Positions 41,183-49,716 are shown, numbered from the stretch's first letter. The stretch is DNA of 64,000 nucleotides from RYN-230 sp036509255 (GCA_036509255.1 DATCFY010000106.1:21569-85568), one strand, 5' to 3'. Notes: generated by a model from the sequence alone, not told the origin. Made by a program: numbers and translations.

Positions 41183-42016
41183 ATGCCGCTGCGTTTTGCC
41201 GCCAACCTCTCGATGCTCTGGGCCGGCCTGCCGCTGCCCGACCAGTTCGCGCGCGCGGCGGGGGCGGGTTTCGACGCGGTTGAGCTCTGGTGGCCGGGGG
41301 ACGCGGACGCCGCCTTGCTGCCCGGCCTGACCAGCCGCTGGGGGATGCAGCTGGTGCTGCTGAACTTTGACGCCGGTGACATGGCGGCCGGGGACCGGGG
41401 CCTGTGCGCCGACCCCGGCCGCACCGCGCAGTTGCGTGAGCACGTGCCGGCCGCGCTGCGGATCGCCCAGGAGTGCGGCTGCCCGCGGCTGAATTTGCTG
41501 GTCGGGCTGCGCCAGCGGTGCTACCCGCTCGGCCTCCAGCTCGAACTGGCCCGGGAAAACGTCACCTGGGCCGCGGACCAGGCTGCGGCGGCGGGCTGCG
41601 AGGTGATGATCGAGGCACTGAACCCGATGGACAACGGCCCCTGCCTGCTGACCACGACCGCGGCGGCCGCGGCGTTCGCCCGTCAGACCGGCCGGGACAA
41701 CGTCCGGCTCCAGTACGACGCCTACCACATGCAGCGGGTGGAGGGAGAGATCACCGGGACCGTGGATGCCTTCTGGGACCAGATCGGCCATATCCAGATC
41801 GCTGATGTGCCGGGCCGCGGCGAGCCGGGGACCGGCGAGATCAACTACCCGTTCGTCCTCGGTCATCTCGACCGCAAGGGGTACGGCGGTTATGTCGGGC
41901 TTGAGTACCGGCCCTCAGCCGGCGCCGCGGAGGACTCCTTCGGCTGGCTGGCGGCCCCGGGATCAGGTGCAGCCGGGCTGGGCCCGGCCGCGGCCGGGCC
42001 GGAGGCTGCCGATTAG
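41183..42016 (+). CDS. Hydroxypyruvate isomerase-like TIM-barrel protein
   Basis: The 277-residue protein starts MPLRFAANLSMLWAGLPLPD, characteristic of Hyi. It has AGFDAVELWWPGDADAALLP near residue 29, CEVMIEALNPMDNGPCLLTT near 138 with a catalytic Glu, RLQYDAYHMQRVEG near 175, HIQIADVPGRGEPGTGEINY near 200 and YVGLEYRPS with the second Glu. Hyi enzymes interconvert hydroxypyruvate and tartronate semialdehyde in glyoxylate metabolism; close relatives act on other ketoses. No gcl or glxR partner is adjacent, so the substrate is uncertain. The tail is Ala/Gly-rich. Confidence 0.88.
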   Translation: MPLRFAANLSMLWAGLPLPDQFARAAGAGFDAVELWWPGDADAALLPGLTSRWGMQLVLLNFDAGDMAAGDRGLCADPGRTAQLREHVPAALRIAQECGCPRLNLLVGLRQRCYPLGLQLELARENVTWAADQAAAAGCEVMIEALNPMDNGPCLLTTTAAAAAFARQTGRDNVRLQYDAYHMQRVEGEITGTVDAFWDQIGHIQIADVPGRGEPGTGEINYPFVLGHLDRKGYGGYVGLEYRPSAGAAEDSFGWLAAPGSGAAGLGPAAAGPEAAD

Positions 42017-42065
42017 CCAGGTGCAGCCAGGCCGCCGCGTGGCACACTAGCGCTGTCGGTTGTTC

Positions 42066-42089
42066 AGCCAGCCGGGGCCTGAGCTGGCT
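42066..42089 (+). terminator. Hairpin after the isomerase-like gene
   Basis: AGCCAGC at 42066-42072 pairs with GCTGGCT at 42083-42089 across ten bases, 50 bases after the stop. The stem is short, so confidence is modest. Confidence 0.45.
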
Positions 42090-42150
42090 CCTGCCCGAGT
42101 TCCGCTCGCCAGCGCCGCCCCGGCGATCCGCTCGGGGGGGCCCGCACAGC

Positions 42151-42525
42151 ATGGAGAATGAAGCAGGCTGGCCGGACGATCAAGCCAGGACGACGGTCGT
42201 CAGCCTGCCCGGCGAAGTCAGCCAGTACAACGCCACGCAGGTGCACGAGGAACTGATGGCGGCGCTCGAGCCCGGGGTCACCACCGTCATCCTCGACCTG
42301 ACGCTGACCACGTTTTTCGACAGCGCCGGTCTCGGGAAAATCGCGATCGCCCGCCGTCTGGCTGGCGTGTACCACATCGACCTGCGCGTGGTGGTAGCCC
42401 CGTCGAGCCCGCTGGCCGGCTTCTTCGCGTCAAGCGGCTACGACCGGGTGCTGGCGATCTACCCCACCCTGCGGGGAGCGCTGACCGCGCCGCGCGGATC
42501 CAGAGCGGACACGCGCTCGGCGTGA
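42151..42525 (+). CDS. STAS-domain anti-sigma-factor antagonist
   Basis: The 124-residue protein is an SpoIIAA/RsbV-like STAS domain. TTVVSLPGEVSQYNATQVHE is strand one and helix one. VTTVILDLTLTTFFDSAGLGK holds the conserved DS-A-G-L phospho-acceptor region (Ser in FFDSAGLG, near residue 55). LRVVVAPSSPLAGFFASSGY follows. Such proteins bind anti-sigma kinases, releasing a sigma factor when unphosphorylated. No kinase or sigma gene is adjacent, so the partner lies elsewhere. Its 3' end overlaps the convergent MFS gene by 67 bases. Confidence 0.88.
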   Translation: MENEAGWPDDQARTTVVSLPGEVSQYNATQVHEELMAALEPGVTTVILDLTLTTFFDSAGLGKIAIARRLAGVYHIDLRVVVAPSSPLAGFFASSGYDRVLAIYPTLRGALTAPRGSRADTRSA

Positions 42526-43967
42526 TCCCGTGCCGCCTGCCAGGCGCGGGCCGGCGGCACGGCGTCGTGGGCCCGGTCGAACTGGTGCCGGACCACCCGG
42601 ACCGGGACCGGCTCACCGCGGGACTGCGCCCCGAGCAGCAGGCCCCGCACGCGCAGCCACCAGCGGACCGCCATCACCGTCCCGGTCAGCTGCACGGCGA
42701 CCGCGCAGCTGAACGCCAGCCGGTAGGCGGCCACGTCGCTGCGGCCGGCCAGGTCCAGGATCCCGCCGACCAGGAGTGAGGCCAGGATGGCCGCGCTGAA
42801 CCCGCCGACGTTGACCACCCCGGTCGCGGTGCCGACCGCGGTGTGCGCGTTGTAGTCCCGGGCCAGCGAGAAGCCGATGGTGGAGGCAGGGCCGCCCGCG
42901 GCCATCAGGGCTACCACCGCGACGATCAGCGGGTGCGGTGGCCGACCCCCGAAGCCGCCCAGCAGGGCCACCCAGCCGCCCACGGTGACCAGGCAGACGC
43001 CGACCGCGAACGGGACCCGGGCCGCCGGGAAGCGCCCGAAGGCCAGGCCGATGGCCGGGCTGATCGCGATGGCGGACAGCACGCAGACGAGCAGCACCGC
43101 GCTGGCCCCCGCGGGGCTGAACCCCTGCGCCACGAGGTAGGGCAGTCCCCACAGCACCGAGAACATCGTGGTCACCGACATACAGGAGAAGTGCACCCAG
43201 AATCCGAGCCGGGTTCCGGGTGTGCGCCACGCCGTGTGCGCCCGGCCGCCGATCCGGCGTGCCGCCGCCAGCCAGTCACTCATGGGCCGGCCGCGCGCGG
43301 GCCGGCTGAGCGCGGGCCAGCTGAGCACGGGCCGCCTGCGCGCGGGCTCGCCACCCGGCCGGTCGGCAGGCAGCAGCGCCCAGACAGCCACCCCCGTCGC
43401 CAGCGAGATCAGGCCGGCGGCGGCGAACGAGGGAGCCCAGCCCGCCGAGTGCAGCAGCAACGTGAGCGGGATCGTCGCGGCGACGTTGCCGGCCATGCCC
43501 AGCATCGAGGTGACGGAGACAGCCAGCGGGAACCGGCGCGGGGCGAAGTCCTGGGCCGCGAAGCGCACCACGCTGACGAACGTCAGCGCGTCACCGCAGC
43601 CCAGGAGGGCCCGGGCCAGCAAGGCCGCCGGATAGGAGTGGACGAAGGCGAACGCCAGTTGCGCGAGGGCCATGGTGCACGCCGCCGTGATCAGCAGCCG
43701 GCGCGGGCCGTAGCGGTCCACCAGCAGGCCGGTGGGCACCTGCATCACGGCGTAGACCCCCAGCTGGGCCAGGACGAAGACGCTGAGCTGGGCAGGAGTG
43801 ATCCGGAACCGGCTGGCCGCCTCCAGCCCGGCCACGCCGAGTGAGGTGCGGTTAAAGACCGCGGCGATGTACACGGCGACCGCGATGGCCCAGCGGCGGA
43901 ACACGGGTGTGACGGGGGAGGCGAGGGTGGAGGGGAGGGCGGACGTGGACGGGGCCGGGCTGGGCAT
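42459..43967 (-). CDS. MFS transporter
   Basis: The 502-residue carrier has 12 predicted helices. The MFS motif lies in GLLVDRYGPRRLLI near residue 80, and the second repeat is seen in GLAFGRFPAARVPF. IAAVFNRTSLGVAGLEAASR near the start resembles organic-acid or hexuronate-type carriers of the anion:cation symporter group. The central loop (RRRPVLSWPALSRPARGRP) and an Arg-rich tail of 55 residues are extra. It follows the GntR gene on the same strand by 77 bases, so substrate-induced control by that regulator is likely. The substrate is not evident. Confidence 0.88.
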   Translation of the reverse strand: MPSPAPSTSALPSTLASPVTPVFRRWAIAVAVYIAAVFNRTSLGVAGLEAASRFRITPAQLSVFVLAQLGVYAVMQVPTGLLVDRYGPRRLLITAACTMALAQLAFAFVHSYPAALLARALLGCGDALTFVSVVRFAAQDFAPRRFPLAVSVTSMLGMAGNVAATIPLTLLLHSAGWAPSFAAAGLISLATGVAVWALLPADRPGGEPARRRPVLSWPALSRPARGRPMSDWLAAARRIGGRAHTAWRTPGTRLGFWVHFSCMSVTTMFSVLWGLPYLVAQGFSPAGASAVLLVCVLSAIAISPAIGLAFGRFPAARVPFAVGVCLVTVGGWVALLGGFGGRPPHPLIVAVVALMAAGGPASTIGFSLARDYNAHTAVGTATGVVNVGGFSAAILASLLVGGILDLAGRSDVAAYRLAFSCAVAVQLTGTVMAVRWWLRVRGLLLGAQSRGEPVPVRVVRHQFDRAHDAVPPARAWQAARDHAERVSALDPRGAVSAPRRVG

Positions 43968-44044
43968 GGGAATCCGGTTCGGGGGGAGGGCGGGGGGGAT
44001 AGCGGGACAGGGCAGTTGGCCAGGTGGCGGTCAGGGGATTGTGG

Positions 44045-44737
44045 TCAGGAACGGCGGCCCAGGGTGCTCTCCGCGTGGTCGAGATGCGCGCCGATGGCCT
44101 TCACCGCCGCGTCGGCGCGGCGGGCCCGCAGCGTGTCCCGGATGCGCTCGTGCTCGGCCAGGGTGGCGCGCATCCGCGCGGGGTCGACGTGCGTGCCGGT
44201 GCCGTCGAGCAGGTTCACGGTGCCCATGCGCAGCTGCCGTTCTCGCAGCGAGCGGTACAGCGAGGTAATGATCTCGTTGCCGGTCGCCGCGACGATCGCG
44301 AGATGGAAGTCGCGGTCGGCCCGCACGTACGCGGCCACGTCGTGCGCCTGCATGGCGGCGCGCATGGCTTCGAGGTGGCTGTCCAGCACCGGCCCCAGGG
44401 GCACGGACGGCTGGTGGGAGAGGACCTTGCGGGCCGCGAACGACTCGACCAGCCGCCGGGTCTCCATCACGTCGGCCATCTCGTCCACCGTGACCGGCAG
44501 GACGAGAGCCCCGCGCTTGGGCAGCAGCCGGACCAGGCCCTCGCCCTGCAGCCGGAGCAGGGCCTCGCGGACCGGGGTCCGCGAGGCGCCCACCGCCTCG
44601 GCCAGCTGCCCCTCGGAGAGCAGGTCTTGCGGGTCGAACCGGCGGGCCAGGATCTCGCCTTTGATGTAGGCGTACGCCCGGTCGGCCGCGCTCGGCGCCA
44701 CCGGCGGCCGCGCCGGAGGCGCCCCAGTCGTATTCAT
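44045..44737 (-). CDS. GntR-family (FCD) transcriptional regulator
   Basis: The 230-residue regulator has an N-terminal winged helix (YIKGEILARRFDPQDLLSEG, then LAEAVGASRTPVREALLRLQ) and a FadR C-terminal ligand domain. Its metal-binding residues include Asp and His in RADRDFHLAIVAATGN and the late HLDHAE. FCD proteins sense small organic acids. The ATG is not preceded by a Shine-Dalgarno; TAACAT on the minus strand (44748-44753) is a possible -10 placing the transcript start within a few bases of the ATG, so it may be leaderless. It probably controls the downstream MFS gene and itself. Confidence 0.9.
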   Translation of the reverse strand: MNTTGAPPARPPVAPSAADRAYAYIKGEILARRFDPQDLLSEGQLAEAVGASRTPVREALLRLQGEGLVRLLPKRGALVLPVTVDEMADVMETRRLVESFAARKVLSHQPSVPLGPVLDSHLEAMRAAMQAHDVAAYVRADRDFHLAIVAATGNEIITSLYRSLRERQLRMGTVNLLDGTGTHVDPARMRATLAEHERIRDTLRARRADAAVKAIGAHLDHAESTLGRRS

Positions 44738-44738
44738 G

Positions 44739-44755
44739 ATGTATCTATGTTACAT
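44739..44755 (-). promoter_or_regulatory. Palindromic operator at the GntR promoter
   Basis: ATGTA at 44739-44743 and TACAT at 44751-44755 form an inverted repeat with a seven-base spacer, immediately in front of the GntR ATG and over its likely -10. FadR-type GntR proteins commonly bind such short TGTA/TACA palindromes. Confidence 0.5.
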
Positions 44756-44852
44756 GCATGCTGGGCAGCAGAGCGGAGGTGGCGGCCCGGTGCCCGGGGG
44801 CCGGGCCGCCGGCCCCGCGCGGTTCTGCTGCGAGGTCGGGCCCCTGGACTGG

Positions 44853-45653
44853 CTACTGGTGGCGCTGCCTGAGCCAGTCGAGGGCTCCCTGGGCAATCTC
44901 TCGCCAGCCGTGATCCATGGTGAGCGAGTGCCCGCGGTCCGGGAACTCCCGCAAATCCGTGATGGCCGGTGACTTGTGGTACAGCTTCCTGGTCGCCATG
45001 GTGATCGTGGCCGGGACCGTGTGATCACGGCCCCCGGCGATCAGCAGCAGCGGTCCGCGGGTCTTGTTGCGCGTGTCCACCGCGGCCGGCGACCCGGGGG
45101 TGAAGTTGGCCAGGGCGTCCTCAAACAGGGGCTTGCCTGGCGAGGGCACCGTCCAGCGGTTGAACAACTCGGCGGACTCCTGCTCGGTCAGCGCGTTGCC
45201 GAAGCCGTAGCGGAACTGCGCCTCGGTCAGCGACACGGCCTGCTCGCGGTGGGCGGGTTTGCGCAACGCGATCGAGGCGACCCGCAGGGCCGACGGGGGC
45301 AGGTAGTACACGCCTTTGACCGGGGCCGCGTCGATGGCCACGCCTGCGGCGGCCAGGTTCTGCCCGAGCAATCGCTGCACGATGAGGCCGCCGAAGGAGT
45401 GCCCGATAACGATGGGCGGCGCGCTAAGCCCCCGGATGATCCCGGCGTAGTGCTCGACCACGTCATTGATGCCCTTCCCGGCCACCTGCTCCGGGTGCTG
45501 CCGGGTCTCCGCGACGGTGCTCTCGGTGCCCGGCCAGCCGGGCGCGATCGGGGCGTAGCCCGCGTCGTGGAAGAACTCCACCCACGGGTCCCATGAAGTG
45601 GTGTGCACCCAGAGGCCGTGCACGAAGACAATGGGGGTACCTGCTGGCGCCAT
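44853..45653 (-). CDS. Alpha/beta hydrolase
   Basis: The 266-residue protein has an alpha/beta-hydrolase fold. The oxyanion strand is PIVFVHGLWVHTTSWDPWVE at the N-terminus. The nucleophile elbow is VIGHSFGGLIVQ (Ser near residue 87), the acid is in LLIAGGRDHTVPA, and the His is in FPDRGHSLTM. It resembles lysophospholipase or lactonase-like hydrolases of actinobacteria; the substrate is unknown. GGAAGGG precedes ATG 45653. It lies between the orphan ABC ATPase and the GntR gene on the same strand, with gaps of about 95 and 115 bases. Confidence 0.9.
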   Translation of the reverse strand: MAPAGTPIVFVHGLWVHTTSWDPWVEFFHDAGYAPIAPGWPGTESTVAETRQHPEQVAGKGINDVVEHYAGIIRGLSAPPIVIGHSFGGLIVQRLLGQNLAAAGVAIDAAPVKGVYYLPPSALRVASIALRKPAHREQAVSLTEAQFRYGFGNALTEQESAELFNRWTVPSPGKPLFEDALANFTPGSPAAVDTRNKTRGPLLLIAGGRDHTVPATITMATRKLYHKSPAITDLREFPDRGHSLTMDHGWREIAQGALDWLRQRHQ

Positions 45654-45747
45654 CTCGGGCCCTTCCGCCGGATGCGGCGATGCGCCGCGTTTCGCCCGGT
45701 AGGTACCCGCTCAGGGGCGGCGTGCACCTGGGCTGGCCAGCCCGGCC

Positions 45748-46824
45748 TTACCCATCACCGAGCCGCTCACCGGTGGCCGCATCGAACAGGTGCAGGTGCG
45801 CCGGGTGCCCGCCGACGCTGATGACTTCCCCGGCCTGGGGGCGCCCCGGCCCGGCCCGGACGACCACGTTGCTGCCAGGGTCCTCGGCCAGCTGCCCGTA
45901 GATCAGGGTGTCGCCTCCGGCTTCCTCGATCAGGGCGACCTTGAGGGCCAGTTCGCCGCCGTCAGCCGTCAGGTGCTCCGGCCTGATCCCGGCGACGACC
46001 CGCTCGTGGCCGTGGACCGCCCGCCGCTGGGCGTCGCCCAGCCGCAGGCTGGCGCCGGCCAGCCTGATCCCGTCCGGCTCTACCACGGCGTCGAACAGGT
46101 TCATGGCCGGTGACCCGATGAACGAGGCCACGAACACGGTCGCAGGGCGGTCGTACAGGTCGGCAGGGGTGGCGAACTGCTGCAGCCGCCCCTCCCGCAG
46201 CACGGCCACCCGCTGGCCCAGGGCCATGGCCTCCGCCTGGTCATGGGTGACGTATACGGTGGTCACCCGCAGGCGCCGCTGGAGCTTGCTGATCTGGGCC
46301 TGGGTCTGCACTCGCAGCCCAGAGTCCAGATTGGACAGCGGCTCGTCCATGCAGAACACCTTGGGCTCGCGGACGATGGCCCGGCCCAGGGCGACCTGCT
46401 GGCGCTGGCTGCCGGACAGGTTCCGCGGCGTGCGGTCCAGCAGCAGTTCCAGGTCGAGCAGGCGGGCTGCCTCCCGGACCCGGCGAGCGGTCTCGTCCTC
46501 GCTGATGCCCCGCATCCGCAGCGCGAAGCCCATGTTCTCGCCCACGGTCTTGCTTGGGTAGAGCGCGTAATTCTGGAACACCATCGCGACGTCACGGTCC
46601 CGGGATGGCACCGATGCCATGTCCTCGCCGCCGATGAGGATCGAGCCCTCATCGAGTTCCTCCAGGCCGGCCAGCATCCGCAGGGCGGTGGTGGTGCCGG
46701 AGCCCGGTGGCCCGGCCATGACCACGAACTCGCCGTCCTCGATGGCCAGGGTCAGCCCGTCCACCGCGGGGCGCTCCACTTCGGGGTAAACGCGTGTCGC
46801 GTTCTCGTACCTGACGTCAGCCAT
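45748..46824 (-). CDS. Orphan UgpC/MsmK-type ABC ATPase with degenerate Walker A
   Basis: The 358-residue protein has the layout of sugar-importer ATPases (MalK/UgpC/MsiK): an ABC domain to about 235, then the TOBE regulatory domain (VVAGIRPEHLTADGGELALK). However, Walker A reads GPPGSGTTTALRML, so the catalytic Lys is Thr. The signature reads LSGSQRQQVALGRA instead of LSGGQ. Q-loop (VFQNYALYP), Walker B (VFCMDEPLSNLD) and switch His (VTHDQAEAMAL) are intact. Loss of the Lys normally abolishes ATP hydrolysis. No permease or binding-protein genes are near. It may be a pseudo-ATPase, be decaying, or work with an intact partner. Confidence 0.88.
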   Translation of the reverse strand: MADVRYENATRVYPEVERPAVDGLTLAIEDGEFVVMAGPPGSGTTTALRMLAGLEELDEGSILIGGEDMASVPSRDRDVAMVFQNYALYPSKTVGENMGFALRMRGISEDETARRVREAARLLDLELLLDRTPRNLSGSQRQQVALGRAIVREPKVFCMDEPLSNLDSGLRVQTQAQISKLQRRLRVTTVYVTHDQAEAMALGQRVAVLREGRLQQFATPADLYDRPATVFVASFIGSPAMNLFDAVVEPDGIRLAGASLRLGDAQRRAVHGHERVVAGIRPEHLTADGGELALKVALIEEAGGDTLIYGQLAEDPGSNVVVRAGPGRPQAGEVISVGGHPAHLHLFDAATGERLGDG

Positions 46825-46999
46825 GATCGTCTCCTAGAACACCCGGGTGGACCGCCCGCTAATCCCCTGCCCGTCTCGCGCCCGGCCTCACCCCCGGGCC
46901 TTACTCGCCGGCTCCGCCAGCGGACTAAGTCCCCGCGCGTGGCCCCGCTCCTCGCGCTCCACCCTGGAACTCCCCCTCGCGCTAATCCCTGCCGTCCCG

Positions 47000-47061
47000 C
47001 CAGCCCCGCCGGGCCCTCCAGCCCCGCCGGACCCTCCAGCCCCGCCGGACCCGCCAGCCCC
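47000..47061. repeat. 18-bp tandem repeat, 3.4 copies
   Basis: CCAGCCCCGCCGGACCCT repeats at 47000 (one mismatch), 47018 and 47036 (one mismatch), with a partial fourth copy ending at 47061. The unit is a multiple of three, but neither strand has a supported gene here. Confidence 0.7.
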
Positions 47062-47072
47062 TGACCCCCAAC

Positions 47073-47120
47073 GTGATCAGCTGATTGGCGCGGTAATAGC
47101 AGCACCAACCAGTTGATCAC
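47073..47120 (-). terminator. Long imperfect inverted repeat downstream of the DHA2 gene
   Basis: GTGATCAGCTGATTGG at 47073-47088 faces CCAACCAGTTGATCAC at 47105-47120, with 14 of 16 positions pairing across a 16-base loop. It lies 20 bases past the DHA2 stop codon, so termination is the simplest role; an operator for the following gene is possible. Confidence 0.5.
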
Positions 47121-47139
47121 GGAATCCGCACTTGCGGGG

Positions 47140-48912
47140 CTAGGTGGCCTGGGCACTCTCCGGAATGGATGACGGGCCGGCCGGGGTGCCGGCCAGGACA
47201 GGCCCTCCGGCGGCTGGCGTCCCGGTGGGCGCGGCGTCCGTACGAGCCGTCCCGCTGCCTGACTGGGCAGTCCTGCTGCCCGGCTGGACCGCCTCGCCGT
47301 CCGGCTGCGCGGCCCCGTCAGTCGGCTGGGGGAGGGCCGCCAGGCCTGGCCGGGTGCGCGCGGGCAGCGCGAACACCACGCCGATGGCCGCGATCAGGGC
47401 CACCACCGCGGACACCCGCATCCCGGTGGCCATGGCGGTGGTGAACGCGGTGTGCGCGGCGGCCGTCAGCTGGGCGCCGGGCAGGCCGCCGAGGTGCTGG
47501 CCCACGCTGTCCGCGGTGGCGACCGAGCTTGTGGCCAGGTGGCTCACCGGCTGCGGCAGGTGCGCCCCGGCTAGCGCGGTGCCGAGCTTGGAGTGGAACA
47601 CGTTCTCGGCCAGGCTGCCGACGATCGCGATGCCCAGGGCCCCGCCGACCTCGCGGATCGTGTCGTTGATCGCGCTGCCCGCCCCGGCCTGGTGCGCGGG
47701 AACCGTGGTCATGATGGTCGTGCTGGCCGGCGCCATTACCAGTCCCATGCCCGCGCCCATGATGGCCACCGCGACGGCCAGCGGCGGGTAGCTCGTGTGC
47801 ACGCCGGCCGTGGACAGGTCCAGCAGGCCCGCCGCCATGAGCACGATGCCCGCCGGGATGACCACCCGGCTGCCGAGGCGCCCGGCCAGGATCGTGGACA
47901 CCGGCGACACGGCGGCCATGGCGATCGCGAACGGCAGCGCGCGCACCCCGGCGGACAGCGGGCTGTAGCCGTGCACCAGCTGGAGGTACTGGGTCAGCAC
48001 GAACAGGCTGCCGAACAGGGAGAAGAAGATCACGGTCACCGAGGCGGCCGCGGCTGAGAAGGCACGGACCGCGAACACCCGCAGGTCGATGAGGGGGTTC
48101 GGGATGCGCAGCTCCCACCAGGTGAACAGGCCCAGCCCGGCCAGCGCCGCGGCCCCCTCGGCCAGCGTGAACGCCCCGGTCCAGCCCCGGGTGGGGGCCT
48201 CGATGATGGCGTCCACGAGGAGGAACAGTGAGCCCGCGACCAGCAGCGTGCCGGCGAAGTCGAGACGGTGACCACCTGGCTCGGCGGTCTCCGGGACGAT
48301 CAGCAGCACACCGACCAGCGCCAGGATCACGAGCGGGACGTTGATCAGGAACACGCTGCCCCACCAGAAGTGCGACAGCAGCAGGCCACCCAGGGTGGGG
48401 CCGATCACGATGCCGATCCCGGCCACGGCCGACCAGGCCGCGATGGCCTGGGGGCGCTCCCGGGGCGGGAACACGGAGTTCAGGATGGACAGTGTGGCGG
48501 GCATGACGAACGCCGCACCGAGGCCCATGACCACCCGCGCCGCGATCAGCGTTCCGGTGCCGGAGGCAAAGGCCGCCGCCGCGCTGCCGAGGGCGAACAC
48601 GCTCAGGCCGCCGATGAGCGAGAGGCGGCGGCCGTAGCGGTCACCCAGCGCCCCGGCCGGGATCAGCAACGCCGCGAAGCACAGCGTGTAGGCGTCCGCG
48701 ATCCACTGCAGCGAACTGGTCCCGGCGTGCAGCACCCGGGCCAGCGTGGGGAGGGCGGTGTTGAGGATGGTGTTGTCGATGACGACCACCAGCAGGCTCA
48801 GGCAGAGCACGAGCAGGATCTGCCGCCGCCTCGGGTGGCCTGCCGGCCAGCGTCCCGCACCCGGCGGACGGACGGCCTGCCTGCTCGGGCTGGCCGGGGT
48901 TGGACTAGGCAT
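47140..48912 (-). CDS. DHA2-family MFS drug efflux transporter
   Basis: The 590-residue carrier has 14 predicted helices, as in EmrB/QacA proteins. Family motifs include VVVIDNTILNTALPTLARVL near residue 40 (motif D1), GALGDRYGRRLSLIGGLSVF (motif A) and VMGLGAAFVMPATLSILNSV (motif C-like). IGPTLGGLLLSHFWWGSVFL gives motif C. The last 80 residues are Pro/Gly/Ala-rich and probably disordered. It exports cationic or amphipathic compounds by proton antiport. It is divergent from a TetR gene with three phased operator repeats between them, the classic inducible resistance arrangement. Confidence 0.94.
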   Translation of the reverse strand: MPSPTPASPSRQAVRPPGAGRWPAGHPRRRQILLVLCLSLLVVVIDNTILNTALPTLARVLHAGTSSLQWIADAYTLCFAALLIPAGALGDRYGRRLSLIGGLSVFALGSAAAAFASGTGTLIAARVVMGLGAAFVMPATLSILNSVFPPRERPQAIAAWSAVAGIGIVIGPTLGGLLLSHFWWGSVFLINVPLVILALVGVLLIVPETAEPGGHRLDFAGTLLVAGSLFLLVDAIIEAPTRGWTGAFTLAEGAAALAGLGLFTWWELRIPNPLIDLRVFAVRAFSAAAASVTVIFFSLFGSLFVLTQYLQLVHGYSPLSAGVRALPFAIAMAAVSPVSTILAGRLGSRVVIPAGIVLMAAGLLDLSTAGVHTSYPPLAVAVAIMGAGMGLVMAPASTTIMTTVPAHQAGAGSAINDTIREVGGALGIAIVGSLAENVFHSKLGTALAGAHLPQPVSHLATSSVATADSVGQHLGGLPGAQLTAAAHTAFTTAMATGMRVSAVVALIAAIGVVFALPARTRPGLAALPQPTDGAAQPDGEAVQPGSRTAQSGSGTARTDAAPTGTPAAGGPVLAGTPAGPSSIPESAQAT

Positions 48913-48931
48913 CGGGCTCTCCTCACAACTG

Positions 48932-48977
48932 CTTACTTACGATCGTTGACTTACAGGCGTTCACTTACACTCGTAAG
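48932..48977. promoter_or_regulatory. Triple 14-bp repeat TetR operator
   Basis: ACTTAC recurs at 48935, 48949 and 48963, exactly 14 bases apart, each followed three bases later by CGT. The last unit completes a palindrome, CTTAC-ACTC-GTAAG (48964-48977). Each repeat is therefore an imperfect CTTACNNNCGTAAG-type site. The array fills the gap between the efflux and TetR genes and would let the repressor bind co-operatively. Confidence 0.7.
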
Positions 48978-48979
48978 CA

Positions 48980-49007
48980 TAGACAGTTGAGCTAACGGCT
49001 GTAAAGT
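48980..49007 (+). promoter_or_regulatory. Promoter for a probably leaderless TetR mRNA
   Basis: TAGACA at 48980-48985 and TAAAGT at 49002-49007 are separated by 16 bases. The GTG start at 49015 is seven bases past the -10, so transcription may begin at or beside the start codon. No Shine-Dalgarno is visible. Confidence 0.5.
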
Positions 49008-49014
49008 AGGAACC

Positions 49015-49695
49015 GTGATTACTGCATCTGACCTGGTCCCGCCGGCCCGGCGGCAGCGCAACGCCCGCGGGCAGGGAGCGAGGCTGACCGAGGACATCGT
49101 GACCGGGGCGCTCGCACTGATCGAGCGGTCGGGTTCAGACGAGGCCGTGACGCTCCGCGCGGTGGCCCGGGAGGTCGGCATCGCCGCCCCGTCCATCTAC
49201 GCGCACTTCGCGGACCGTGAGGCCATCGTGCTGGCCGTGATGCTGCGGGTCTTCGATGAGCTGGCCGAGGCGGTGCAGCAGGGCTCGGCGTCAGCCGGCG
49301 CTGACCCGGTCGGGCGCCTGGTGGCGGGCTGCGAGGCCTACGTCAGCTACGGGCTGGCTCATCCCGCCCGGTACGGCGTCCTGTTCTCCGGCCGCTCCCA
49401 GCCGCCGGAAGAGTACTGTGCGCCAGTCGCGCTAGGCCCGGACGGCCGCGTGGTGCCGGAGTTCGGCGCAGAGGCTTTCGCCCTGCTCGTCCAGGGGATC
49501 GAGGACTGCGTCAAGGCAGGCGTGTCGGCCAGTTCGGACGTCGTAGCCGACTCGACGGCCGTATGGGTGGCTCTGCACGGCGCTGTCACCCTGCGCACGG
49601 CGCTGCCGGGATACCCGTGGCCCGAGGCGGGCTCCTTCGTCCGCCATCTCGTGCTCTCGCTGGCCCGGATCACCGCCGGGCCAGACCAGGGCTGA
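49015..49695 (+). CDS. TetR-family repressor of the adjacent efflux gene
   Basis: The 226-residue protein has the TetR helix-turn-helix in VTLRAVAREVGIAAPSIYAH (about residues 43-62) followed by FADREAIVLAVML. A C-terminal domain of the TetR_C_33/WHG type is suggested by YGLAHPARYGVLFSGR near residue 111 and the closing ALHGAVTLRTALPGYPWPEA. Ligand binding should release it from the 14-bp repeat array. GTG 49015 was used. It is convergent with the DinB gene with 21 bases between stops. Confidence 0.92.
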   Translation: MITASDLVPPARRQRNARGQGARLTEDIVTGALALIERSGSDEAVTLRAVAREVGIAAPSIYAHFADREAIVLAVMLRVFDELAEAVQQGSASAGADPVGRLVAGCEAYVSYGLAHPARYGVLFSGRSQPPEEYCAPVALGPDGRVVPEFGAEAFALLVQGIEDCVKAGVSASSDVVADSTAVWVALHGAVTLRTALPGYPWPEAGSFVRHLVLSLARITAGPDQG

Positions 49696-49716
49696 GCCGC
49701 CCGGGTTCGGGCGCGG

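Larger units (their letters stand above)
46825..47139. other. 315-base gap with tandem repeat and inverted repeat
   Basis: The gap between the DHA2 efflux gene and the orphan ABC ATPase gene (both minus strand) contains no convincing frame. It holds a C-rich stretch, an 18-bp tandem repeat (47000-47061) and an imperfect long inverted repeat (47073-47120). Confidence 0.55.
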
